Shown here: one piece after another, positions 1 to 7,780 of the stretch
Position numbering within the stretch: position 1 is the stretch's first letter
Layout: every line of letters starts with the position of its first letter
Source of the DNA: Ensifer adhaerens
GTDB taxonomy: Bacteria > Pseudomonadota > Alphaproteobacteria > Rhizobiales > Rhizobiaceae
Direction: 5' to 3'
DNA: 64,000 nucleotides
Assembly: GCF_002007205.1 (NCBI RefSeq)
Contig: NZ_LAZS01000012.1
Location: 1,100,299-1,164,298 of the forward strand
Program-made: the position numbers and the translations under genes
Notes under the pieces: model-generated
The model's database searches: none
Told to the model about the DNA's origin: nothing
Seen by the model: the letters and a program-made list of their open reading frames with translations, nothing else

Positions 1-210
1 GGCAAGCCACCCATTGCCATACCGTTGGGCCCGGATTTCCATCTCGCTGCGGAAATCGGGGCCGTTGAGGTCGAACAGCGACTGCCGGTCCTGCGGCACC
101 TCTGCATCCAGGTAGACGACGTGAGCGAGCTTGCCGGGCAGCTGAAATCGATGCGGATGCGCGCCGCGACGGCCATTGGACTTCGAGAAAATCGGTCGAG
201 CACGCCTCAT
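1..210 (-). pseudogene. alpha/beta hydrolase remnant, cut by left edge
   Basis: The minus strand is open from about position 297 to the left edge. It reads HVVYLDAEVPQDRQSLFDL and then DFRSEMEIRAQRYG, which is the strand-6 and following region typical of small alpha/beta-fold hydrolases (salicylate-esterase-like). The first in-frame ATG is at 210. The preceding 30 codons are Arg/Pro-rich and contain no G-H-S-x-G nucleophile elbow, so the N-terminal half of the enzyme is missing here. It is therefore most likely a 5'-truncated gene relic whose C-terminus lies outside the window. A frameshift splitting the gene is the alternative. Positions 211-338 hold nothing recognisable. Confidence 0.5.
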
Positions 211-338
211 CATGAAACTGCCACGACACGGCAAGCAGCTTTCAGGACTGCGGTTCCTGTGCCGTTGAGCACGCGGATCGAAGCCTACGGGTGGCGGTGG
301 TTACAAACTTGAGCCATGCCGTGCAACGCTGACAGATA

Positions 339-1115
339 TCATCGCTCCATGCGGCACAGTCCGTCGCGAAACTGAAACGGCCGGTTGCACTCCCAGCCGT
401 TACCGGAACGATCGAGATGTGCGTTTTCAGGAAGCTTGATTTCTGAACATGTGTTTCCCTTCGCTTCAAACCCGCGATCACATTTCCATTTCTGGCCGTA
501 GGGAGTGTCCGCAAAACTTGCGTTCTTGGGAACCATCACCGCAGCACAGGTCTGATCCTTCATTTCAAATCCACGGTCGCACAGCCATTCATTGCCGCTG
601 GTCGTCAGGTAGGCATGGTCAGGAACGATCAATGCGACGCATTTCTCCCCGACAACCTGGTAACCTCGTTCACATTCCCATCCCTCGTCATAGCTCGAGT
701 CCGTCAGAAACGCGTTGTCCGGCAAGTCGATAAGGTCGCATTGAATGTCGTTTCGGCGATATCCGCGCATGCATCGCCAACGATCGCCGGAATACGGATC
801 CAGATAGGCATTGGCAGGCACCACAACAGCAAGGCACTCGCCGTTCCTTTCAGAAAATCCGTAGTGGCATTCCCAGCCCTTGCCATAGGTCTCGCTCGTT
901 AGGAAAGCGTGGTCGGGAGCCGTCACCGCAATGCAAGAATCGACCTGCCTTCGGAAGCCACGATTGCACTCCCAGCCTGATCCGTAGCGGTTTGCTTCGG
1001 CATTGGCTGGCACGGGCAGCGTTCCTTGGCCATGTGCACCGGGCATGAACAACAGCGTCGCGAATAGAAGCAGGCTCATTTGGAGAGCCAATGCTGCGGA
1101 AGTTGGTTTGGGCAT
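339..1115 (-). CDS. secreted protein with seven two-cysteine repeats
   Basis: I start at the ATG at 1115 because GGAGAG lies about 8 nt upstream and the protein then opens with a good signal peptide (MPKPTSAALALQ, hydrophobic stretch LLLFATLLFMPGAHG, about residues 1-30). The 258-residue product is mature from about residue 30. It consists of seven tandem units of 31-34 residues, each with the pattern [VL]P-x-[NH]A-x(8-10)-W-x-C-x-x-[GP]-[FY]-x(6,7)-C. That gives one cysteine pair per unit, probably one disulfide each in the periplasm or outside the cell. The family has no function known to me; the architecture suggests an adhesive or protein-binding role (inference). The gene stands alone, in the same direction as the small gene at 1216-1509. 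Confidence 0.75.
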   Translation of the reverse strand: MPKPTSAALALQMSLLLFATLLFMPGAHGQGTLPVPANAEANRYGSGWECNRGFRRQVDSCIAVTAPDHAFLTSETYGKGWECHYGFSERNGECLAVVVPANAYLDPYSGDRWRCMRGYRRNDIQCDLIDLPDNAFLTDSSYDEGWECERGYQVVGEKCVALIVPDHAYLTTSGNEWLCDRGFEMKDQTCAAVMVPKNASFADTPYGQKWKCDRGFEAKGNTCSEIKLPENAHLDRSGNGWECNRPFQFRDGLCRMER

Positions 1116-1215
1116 GTCTTGTCTCTCCGAATGAGCCTTTGAATCGCTACGGATGCGGGTTAGCCACGCGATCACTCCACGTGGGCAGGTACGTCTGTAC
1201 CCGTCCACACGTCGC

Positions 1216-1509
1216 TTATGTCGCAGGGCGTTGCAGCTCGAGTGGAAGACCCTGGATGGCGTAGCGCCCCAAGCGAGACCCTGAAGGTTGCCTGTGCTTG
1301 CCGGCTAGGCCCAACCGACACTCGAGCTTCGCAGCTAGCCCCGAGCGGGAGTGCCCCCCTGCAAGCAGCAGCATGGTCACCAGCAACATGGCAGTCTCGA
1401 AAAGTCTCGGATCGTGTACAAGAAGGTCTGCGCCGTAACCGGCTTCGACTAGGATCGACTGAATCTTTGCCTGATCAGAAGGCGAAATGTTGCAAACGGT
1501 GGAAGACAT
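1216..1509 (-). CDS. small hypothetical protein
   Basis: A 97-residue reading frame with a very strong ribosome binding site (AAGGAGGACACC directly before ATG at 1509), which is the main reason to believe it. The first 50 residues look protein-like: a polar start (MSSTVCNISPSDQAKIQSIL) followed by an amphipathic to hydrophobic helix (LFETAMLLVTMLLLAG). The last 45 residues are Arg/Gly/Leu-rich and less convincing, so a frameshift near residue 52 cannot be excluded. No domain is recognised. It ends about 100 bp before the start of the cysteine-repeat gene, on the same strand. Confidence 0.5.
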   Translation of the reverse strand: MSSTVCNISPSDQAKIQSILVEAGYGADLLVHDPRLFETAMLLVTMLLLAGGHSRSGLAAKLECRLGLAGKHRQPSGSRLGRYAIQGLPLELQRPAT

Positions 1510-1827
1510 GGTGTCCTCCTTGATTGGGGCCAGGGTATCTAGCCCTCAAACAGGAGCGCCCGTGACATCTGCTACTGAAGGTTGGACACTGCGCCTTTGT
1601 CATAGGATTAGCAAGCGCGCTCTTCGTTCTTATCCATTGAGCTTTGGCCGATAGCGGGCCGCCTCCAGGCCTCGTTGGCTTGCGGCCCGCTACGATCGGT
1701 CTCGCCCGATTGATATTGCTTCGCCGTCAATCCGAAGTGCGCCCCTACCGCGCGTGATGAGCAGAATCGCTCCTGCGCCGCGTCGTCGGTCGATAGCAGA
1801 ATGCCTACCAGGCAGAATGCACGTCGC
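1510..1827. other. intergenic, no gene seen
   Basis: About 318 bases between the small hypothetical gene and the last gene of the sugar operon. The upstream end contains the leader of the small gene. The only structure noted is a long GC-rich inverted repeat at 1652-1692, listed separately. Confidence 0.6.
1652..1692 (-). terminator. GC-rich hairpin, possible operon terminator
   Basis: TAGCGGGCCGC and GCGGCCCGCTA form a perfect 11-bp inverted repeat around a 19-nt loop, about 135 bp past the stop of the last permease gene. There is no T-run, so intrinsic termination is only suggested by position. Confidence 0.35.
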
Positions 1828-2685
1828 CTACCCTTTGACGGCCCCGGTCGTGAGGCCTGCCACGATCTTCCTCTGGAAGATGAGGACGAGAACAAGCAGC
1901 GGCAATGTCACCGTCACCGAGGCAGCCATCAGGAGGCCGTATGGCACCTCGTATCGGCTGCTGCCCGTAAGCAGGCCGATCGCCACCGGGACTGTCCGGT
2001 TCTCGTCGGTCAGGATGAAGGTCAGTGCGAAAAGGAACTCGTTCCACGACAGGATGAAGGCGAGCAGGCCGGTACTGGCGATGGCCGGCCACATCAGCGG
2101 CAGAAGCACATGGGTCAGGATGCGCAGCCGTGAGCAACCGTCGATCAACGCCGCTTCCTCGAGCTCCACCGGCAGATCGCGAATGAAGCTGGCCAGGATC
2201 CAGGTCGTGAACGGCAAGGTCAGGATGAGATAGGAAACGACCAGCGCGCCCGGGCTGTTGTAGAGCCTCAGCCAGCCGATCACCTCGAACATGCCCGAAA
2301 GCACCACGACCTGAGGAAAGACGGAGATCATCAGAACCGCAATCAGCAGATAGCGCCCCGCCGCGAAATGCAGCCGGCCGAAGCCATAGGCCGCGAGAAT
2401 GCCGATGGCGAGTGCGATCATGGTGCTGGCAAGCGCGACAATGATGGAGTTCACCAGCGCGCCGATGAACACGGCGTTCGAGAAAAGCTGCACATAGTTG
2501 GTCAGGTCGAGGGACGGCAGCAGGCTGAAGCTATAGATCGCCTGCGCGGATCTCGTCGAGGTCACGAACGCCCAGTAGTAGGGAAAGACAACATAGACCA
2601 TGACCATGGCAACGGCCGCATAAAGTCCAACGGATTTAAGGCGTCGGATCAGCCGATAGGTCGCGTTGGAATGTCGCGTGGCCAT
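1828..2685 (-). CDS. carbohydrate ABC transporter permease (MalG type)
   Basis: A 285-residue inner-membrane permease with about six transmembrane segments. The cytoplasmic coupling loop carries the EAA motif (E-E-A-A-L-I-D-G-C at about residues 185-193, followed by LPLMWPAI), where the ATPase docks. Length and motif fit the MalG/LacG half of CUT1 sugar importers. It is the last gene of a minus-strand operon, 9 bp after the other permease, and should pair with the MalF-type permease at 2695-3588 and the ATPase at 3585-4682. The substrate is inferred from neighbours to be an amino sugar or beta-glycoside. Confidence 0.9.
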   Translation of the reverse strand: MATRHSNATYRLIRRLKSVGLYAAVAMVMVYVVFPYYWAFVTSTRSAQAIYSFSLLPSLDLTNYVQLFSNAVFIGALVNSIIVALASTMIALAIGILAAYGFGRLHFAAGRYLLIAVLMISVFPQVVVLSGMFEVIGWLRLYNSPGALVVSYLILTLPFTTWILASFIRDLPVELEEAALIDGCSRLRILTHVLLPLMWPAIASTGLLAFILSWNEFLFALTFILTDENRTVPVAIGLLTGSSRYEVPYGLLMAASVTVTLPLLVLVLIFQRKIVAGLTTGAVKG

Positions 2686-2694
2686 GATCGCCCC

Positions 2695-3588
2695 CTAGTG
2701 ATGTGGCCGGTCGAGCCGAAGCAAGCCGACGATGACGATGGCGATGAGGCCGATGATCAGGAAGACCCAGGTCGAGGCGGCCGAGCCGACACCGAGATCC
2801 TGAAAGCCGATGAGTTGGTCGCGCGCATAGATCGACATGGTCATCGTGTTGGCATTGTTGGCGGCCAACACGTAACTCAGGTCGAACATGCGCAGTGCAT
2901 CGAGCGTGCGGAAGAGCATGGCAACGCCTATGGCGGGCGCCACAAGCGGCAGCGTGATCGACCAAAAACGTTTCCACTGCGGCACGCCCGACACCTCTGC
3001 GGCCTCGTAGAGATCCTCGGGAATGAGCTGGAGGCCGGCGAGAATGAGCAGCACCATAAATGGCGTCGTTACCCAGACGTCGATGAAGATCACCACGCCG
3101 AGAAGCAGGGACGGATCGGCCGTCCAGGCAATACCCTTGGCGATGATGCCGAGTTCGACGAGCACCTTGTTGATGAGGCCGAACTGGTCGTTGAGCATCC
3201 AGTCCCAGATGCGCGTCGAAACGACCATGGGCATGGCCCAGGGAATGAGGATCGCCGCCCGCACCAGCCCGCGGCCGAGGAACGCACGATGCAGCAACAG
3301 TGCGATCGCCAGCCCCAACATGGTCTCGATGCCCACGGAGACGACGGTGAACACGAGCGTATTGCGGACGGCCCGCCAGAAGGTGGCGTCTTCCCAGACG
3401 GTCACGAAGTTCGCGAAACCGACGAAATCATAGCTGCCGGGATTGTCGAGATAGGCATCGGTAAAGGCGAAGAACACCGTGCGGCCCAGCGGCCAGATGG
3501 CGACCGCCAGCAAGATGACGACAAGCGGAGCCACGAAGAGCCATGCTACGCGCGTTTCGGCGCGTCGGGCGCGGTCCGTCGGCGTCAT
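2695..3588 (-). CDS. carbohydrate ABC transporter permease (MalF type)
   Basis: A 297-residue inner-membrane permease with a hydrophobic first segment (AWLFVAPLVVILLAVAIWPL) typical of MalF/UgpA-type subunits. Its EAA loop reads YEAAEVSGVPQWKRFWSITL (about residues 197-216). The start codon overlaps the stop of the upstream ATPase gene by 4 bp (ATGA), so the two are probably translationally coupled. It forms the membrane channel with the MalG-type protein encoded next. Confidence 0.9.
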   Translation of the reverse strand: MTPTDRARRAETRVAWLFVAPLVVILLAVAIWPLGRTVFFAFTDAYLDNPGSYDFVGFANFVTVWEDATFWRAVRNTLVFTVVSVGIETMLGLAIALLLHRAFLGRGLVRAAILIPWAMPMVVSTRIWDWMLNDQFGLINKVLVELGIIAKGIAWTADPSLLLGVVIFIDVWVTTPFMVLLILAGLQLIPEDLYEAAEVSGVPQWKRFWSITLPLVAPAIGVAMLFRTLDALRMFDLSYVLAANNANTMTMSIYARDQLIGFQDLGVGSAASTWVFLIIGLIAIVIVGLLRLDRPHH

Positions 3589-4682
3589 GCAACCTCCTCC
3601 GCCACGCGGTCGGCTGGCCTGTGGTCGAGCCGCTGGCCATCCCTGTCGAAGAGGTAGAGACTGTCCGCGCGCCAGCCAACATGGACGGTCTGTCCCGGCA
3701 AAAACGCGGGCAGCGCGCCAGAACCTCGAACGGTCCAGATCAGCCCTTCGCCGATGCGGACATAGCAGAGGTATTCGTGGCCGAGATCTTCCGCTCTCTC
3801 GAAGATGCTCTCGATCGTATCGGAGCCCGGCTGGGCCGACAGCGCCAACGCTTCCGGCCGCAGCCCGATCTCGCTCACCGTTGTGCCCGTCGCCAAGTGA
3901 GGCGCATAGGAAAACCCGCCCGGCCCCGCCAGCCGGCCGTCGGTCAGCAAAGTCGGCGCGAAATTCATCTTCGGGCTCCCGAGAAAGCCGGCGACGAAGC
4001 GGGTCGCGGGGCGATCGTAGAGTTGACGGGGTGTGCCTACCTGTTCGACCTTGCCGTGGTTCAGGACAACGATCCGATCGGCGAGTGTCATTGCCTCGGT
4101 CTGGTCATGGGTCACGTAGATCATCGTCGCCTTGACCTCGGCATGCAGCTTGGCGATTTCGAAACGCATCTCGGTGCGCAGGTCCGCATCGAGGTTGGAC
4201 AGTGGTTCGTCGAAGAGGAAGACTTCCGGATCGGCGACGAGCGCGCGGCCGATCGCAACGCGCTGGCGCTGGCCGCCGGACAGCTGGCGCGGCTTACGCT
4301 CCAGCAGATGACCGATCTTCAGCATGCTGGCGACGGCCTCGACCCTGCGCATGATCTCCGCCTTGCCGATCCGTGCCGTCTCCAGGGCGAAACTGATGTT
4401 GCGCGAAACGTTCATGTGCGGATAGAGCGCGTAGGACTGGAAGACGAAGGAAATGCCGCGCTTGGAGGCCGGGACATCCGTCACTTCATCACCGCCGATC
4501 AGCACGGCGCCGTCGGAAACCGGCACGAGGCCCGCGATCAATCGCAGGAGGGTGGATTTTCCGCACCCCGAGGGGCCCACGAAAACCACGAACTCACCGT
4601 CGGCGATCTCCAGGTCGACATTGCGGATGATGTCATAGACGCCGAAGCTCTTGCTGACGTTTTTCAACGTAACGGACGCCAT
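3585..4682 (-). CDS. sugar ABC transporter ATP-binding protein (MsmK/UgpC type)
   Basis: A 365-residue cytoplasmic ATPase. Walker [10 protein letters not shown] is at residues 36-44, the signature LSGGQ at 134-138 and Walker B VFLFDEP at 154-160. The D-loop and switch histidine (YVTHDQTEA) follow, and then a C-terminal OB-like regulatory domain of about 120 residues, as in MalK/UgpC. The reading frame is open further upstream, but MASVTL at 4682 matches the family start. The gene begins 5 bp after the NagB-like gene stops and overlaps the permease gene by 4 bp. It energises the importer of this operon. Confidence 0.92.
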   Translation of the reverse strand: MASVTLKNVSKSFGVYDIIRNVDLEIADGEFVVFVGPSGCGKSTLLRLIAGLVPVSDGAVLIGGDEVTDVPASKRGISFVFQSYALYPHMNVSRNISFALETARIGKAEIMRRVEAVASMLKIGHLLERKPRQLSGGQRQRVAIGRALVADPEVFLFDEPLSNLDADLRTEMRFEIAKLHAEVKATMIYVTHDQTEAMTLADRIVVLNHGKVEQVGTPRQLYDRPATRFVAGFLGSPKMNFAPTLLTDGRLAGPGGFSYAPHLATGTTVSEIGLRPEALALSAQPGSDTIESIFERAEDLGHEYLCYVRIGEGLIWTVRGSGALPAFLPGQTVHVGWRADSLYLFDRDGQRLDHRPADRVAEEVA

Positions 4683-4687
4683 ATGCT

Positions 4688-5476
4688 TTATCTCCGATTG
4701 TCGGCCGCGGCATAGTCCGCGAGGATGTCGTGGCTTGCTGCGGCCAGCACGATGCTTGCGGGCCAATCCGCATCGAAGCCGGCGGCATCGGTGACCCGCC
4801 GAAACGCTTCGCGCTTTTCCCTCCCCCAAAGCATAAGCATGCAATGGCGAGCCGACCGGATCGTCTGCAGCCCAACGCTGACGCCATGGCGCGGCACGGC
4901 GTCAAGGTTTTCGAAGGCAGGGAAGGTCTTCAGATTGTCGATCCGGGTCTGCTCGGCCAACGTCACAATGCGCGTGAGGCTGCCGAGTTCGCTGCCCGGC
5001 GGATTAAAAGCGACATGACCATCGCCGGATCCGGACGCAACCAGGAAGCAGTCGATACCGCCGGCGTCCGCAATTTGCCTGTCATAGGAAGCCGGTTCGT
5101 CCACGTCGGGAAACCAGATGTTTTCCGACCGGATCCGGAACTCCGGCGGCAGGACCGCATTTATCGGCGCGACGATCTCCCGGTCAGCGAAGCCGCGGCA
5201 GGAAAAATGCGCGGACGGGTCGGCAAGACGAAGCCGTCCGGTGCCATCTTCGATCGTATATTCGTCCATCATCACAAGCACGAGATGCGAGAGGTCGAGC
5301 GGCTCTTTCCGCACTGCTTCGGCGAGTGCGGCATAGACGGGTCGTGGCGTGCGCCCCGTCGGGCATCCGAGGAGATAAGGCCTGCCCACGGCCCTGGCCG
5401 CGCTGAGGCCCGCCAGGAGATGGCTTGCCGCATGGTTTCCGATTGCTTCGGGCGTTTCGAACAGGCGAACGGTCAC
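4688..5476 (-). CDS. glucosamine-6-phosphate deaminase/isomerase-like protein (NagB family)
   Basis: A protein of about 262 residues of the NagB/RpiA superfamily. The phosphate-binding loop LGCPTGRTP, the strand MMDEY (the position of the NagB catalytic Asp) and SGDGHVAFNPPGSE (equivalent to the catalytic D-x-H of NagB, normally GNDGHIAFNEP) are all present, so an active aldose-ketose isomerase/deaminase is plausible. The reaction expected from the family is glucosamine-6-P to fructose-6-P plus ammonia. I prefer the GTG at 5476, which has AGGAA 7 nt upstream, over the ATG at 5521. It lies between the binding-protein and ATPase genes, which points to an amino-sugar substrate for the operon. 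It diverges from canonical NagB, so a related sugar phosphate is possible. Confidence 0.75.
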   Translation of the reverse strand: MTVRLFETPEAIGNHAASHLLAGLSAARAVGRPYLLGCPTGRTPRPVYAALAEAVRKEPLDLSHLVLVMMDEYTIEDGTGRLRLADPSAHFSCRGFADREIVAPINAVLPPEFRIRSENIWFPDVDEPASYDRQIADAGGIDCFLVASGSGDGHVAFNPPGSELGSLTRIVTLAEQTRIDNLKTFPAFENLDAVPRHGVSVGLQTIRSARHCMLMLWGREKREAFRRVTDAAGFDADWPASIVLAAASHDILADYAAADNRR

Positions 5477-5541
5477 TCGAGATTCCTGTTTGCGTGGAGA
5501 TTGATCCCGGCAGACGACCATGCCCGCCGGGACCTTCGATG

Positions 5542-6813
5542 TCAGTCGGAAGCCTTCACGTCGCGTTCGATGCGACGGGCCATCTGCTCGACCGTTCCCG
5601 CAACGTCATCGGCGCCCGAAATGATCTCGTGGACGGCGCGGTAGAAGGTCCGCGAAACACGGTTGTAGTTCTTGCCCGTGACAGCCGAGGGACGTGCCAC
5701 CGACTCCTCGAAGGCTGCCTTTGCCATTTCAAGGAACGGGATCTTCGCCAGCACATCCTTGTCCTCGTAAAGGGCGGCGACAGTCGGATTGTAGCCACCT
5801 TCAATCGCCCGCATCTTCTGGTCCTCGAGGCCAACCATATAGCGCAGAAGATCCGCAGCGATGTCCTGCTTCTTCGAATACTTCGAAACGCCGAGATAGG
5901 CCGTGCCGAGCGAGCCGCTGGAGCCCTCGCCTGCAGCGCCCACGGGCAGCGCCATCACGCCGACCTTGCCGACGAGGCCGGCGCCTTCCGCCTGGGAAGT
6001 TCCCCAGACATAGGGCCAGTTGCGGTGGAAGACGGCGTTGCCGCTTTCGAAGATCGCACGCGAAGCCTCCTCGTCGTAGTTCAGCACGCCCTGCGGCGAA
6101 ATGGTGCCGATCCAGTCGCGCGCCCGCGTCAGCGCCTCGACGGCCTTCGGATTGTTGATGGAGACTTCACCGTCGTTAGAAATGATCGTGCCACCACCGC
6201 TCGAAGCGATCCACTCCAGCGCATCGCAGGTGAGGCCCTCATAGCTCCTTCCCTGCCAGACGTAGCCCCAGATGTCGGGGCTACCGGCCGCCCGCTCTGC
6301 GTCCTGGACCTCCTTGGCCGTTGCAGTCAGTTCGTCCCAGGTCTTCGGCGGCTGCTTGCCGTACTTCTCCAGAAGGTCCTTGCGATAGAACATCAGGCCG
6401 GTGTCGATGTAGAACGGCATGGCGACAAGCTTGTCTTCAAGCCGCGCCGCGTCGGTCGCCGAGGCGAAATGCGCCTTCACCTCGTCTTCGGGCACCAGCG
6501 GCGCAAGGTCGGCAAGGTGATCCTTGAACATGCCGAGCCAGATCACGTCGATATAGAGCACGTCGACGTCAGCGGAGTTGGCGGCGAAGAGCTGCTGGTA
6601 GATCGGGATCGCATCGTCGAGGTTCTGCGGCATGCGATTGATCTTCACCTCATGGCCCGAGGTTTTCGACCATTTCGCCGCTCCCTTTTCGCAGAGTTCG
6701 TAATCGGTTGCCGAGCAGAACATCGAAACGGTTTCGGCTCGCGCCGAAACGGCCGATATCGATGCCATCAGGGCGGCCGCGCCGGCCAGGAGTCCCAGTT
6801 TGTATCTTGCCAT
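5542..6813 (-). CDS. sugar ABC transporter solute-binding protein
   Basis: A 423-residue periplasmic binding protein of the MalE-like (CUT1) type. The ATG at 6813 is chosen because AGGTGGGAACA precedes it and it gives a clean signal peptide (LGLLAGAAALMASISAVSAR, cleavage near ARA-ET, about residue 26). Family features include the WDELTATAKEVQ segment (about residue 140), the Trp/Tyr-rich ligand-side stretch NWPYVWGTS and the C-terminal lobe with LGVSKYSKKQ. It is 31 bp downstream of the kinase gene in the same operon and should deliver substrate to the permease pair at 1828-3588. Confidence 0.9.
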   Translation of the reverse strand: MARYKLGLLAGAAALMASISAVSARAETVSMFCSATDYELCEKGAAKWSKTSGHEVKINRMPQNLDDAIPIYQQLFAANSADVDVLYIDVIWLGMFKDHLADLAPLVPEDEVKAHFASATDAARLEDKLVAMPFYIDTGLMFYRKDLLEKYGKQPPKTWDELTATAKEVQDAERAAGSPDIWGYVWQGRSYEGLTCDALEWIASSGGGTIISNDGEVSINNPKAVEALTRARDWIGTISPQGVLNYDEEASRAIFESGNAVFHRNWPYVWGTSQAEGAGLVGKVGVMALPVGAAGEGSSGSLGTAYLGVSKYSKKQDIAADLLRYMVGLEDQKMRAIEGGYNPTVAALYEDKDVLAKIPFLEMAKAAFEESVARPSAVTGKNYNRVSRTFYRAVHEIISGADDVAGTVEQMARRIERDVKASD

Positions 6814-6844
6814 TGTTCCCACCTTTGTTTTGCACTGGACGCTG

Positions 6845-7780
6845 CTATACGGGAGCCCTCGCTCGCCTGTATTTCGGAATGTCGTGGAGAAAGGGAAGAT
6901 TGCGGCCGCCATAGCCGGTGACGGCCAGCGAACCACAGATGACGCCAATCTCGAGTGCGGACTCGAAGTCTGGTTCGCTCAGGAGGCCGTGCACGAAGCC
7001 AGCATTGAAGCAATCGCCTGCGCCCGTCGTATCGAAGACCTCGACCGCAAGTGCCGGTGCAGCGTATCGCCGATCCTCGTGCATCGCGATCGCACCCTCC
7101 CCGCCGCATTTGACCACGACTGTCGGACAGAATTCGGAGAGAAGCGCCAGGGCACCCTCCACGTCCGCTGCACCGGTCAGGTCGACCGCCTCCTTGGCAT
7201 TGGGCAGGAACACGTCGATCGACGACAACGCTTCCCGCATCGAAGGCGTATCGAGCGTCATGTCGATGTGCTGGCAATCCGAGCAGACCAGGACGCCGAG
7301 AGAACGCGCCTCTTCGATCAGAGCAAGACGCTCGGGGTCCAGCGAGAAACCTTGCAGCAACAGGACGCGCGGCTTAAGGCGCCGAAGGTCTTCGCGTGCA
7401 ATCAGTCCCTCCGGTTCTTCCGAATAGCTCATGAAGCCGCGGTCGTGCGAAAGCGAAAAGGCGGCACTGACGCGCCTGAGCGGCCGGTCCACCATCTGGA
7501 AGAGTTCTGTCGGTATGCCTTCCCGCCGCGCTTCGTCGACGATCATGCGGCTGAAGATGTCGTTGCCGAAGGTGCACCACCAGCCGGCCCGCGTGCCGAG
7601 GCGGGCAAGCGCAAGCGCGGTCGAGAACGACGCCCCCGGAAGCCAGTCGAACTCCTTCGCCCAAATGTCCGTCCCGATCGTTGGCGCCCCGGGCAGGCCG
7701 CGGAAGATCATGTCGAAATAGTATTCGCCGATCACCACGACCTCGAAGGCCGGTCGATCATTCGGTTCACTCAATGCCAT
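6845..7780 (-). CDS. PfkB-family sugar kinase
   Basis: A 311-residue ribokinase-fold kinase. The C-terminal PfkB signature DTTGAGDCFNAGF (about residues 245-257) carries the catalytic-base Asp and the anion hole. The N-terminal part has the substrate-lid region with WLPGASFSTALALARLG in place of the usual GGxxxN loop. It overlaps the upstream GH4 gene by 10 bp, so the two are coupled. It probably phosphorylates a monosaccharide released by the GH4 enzyme or imported by the ABC system. The substrate cannot be read from sequence; an amino sugar or its N-acyl derivative is inferred from the NagB-like gene. Confidence 0.85.
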   Translation of the reverse strand: MALSEPNDRPAFEVVVIGEYYFDMIFRGLPGAPTIGTDIWAKEFDWLPGASFSTALALARLGTRAGWWCTFGNDIFSRMIVDEARREGIPTELFQMVDRPLRRVSAAFSLSHDRGFMSYSEEPEGLIAREDLRRLKPRVLLLQGFSLDPERLALIEEARSLGVLVCSDCQHIDMTLDTPSMREALSSIDVFLPNAKEAVDLTGAADVEGALALLSEFCPTVVVKCGGEGAIAMHEDRRYAAPALAVEVFDTTGAGDCFNAGFVHGLLSEPDFESALEIGVICGSLAVTGYGGRNLPFLHDIPKYRRARAPV

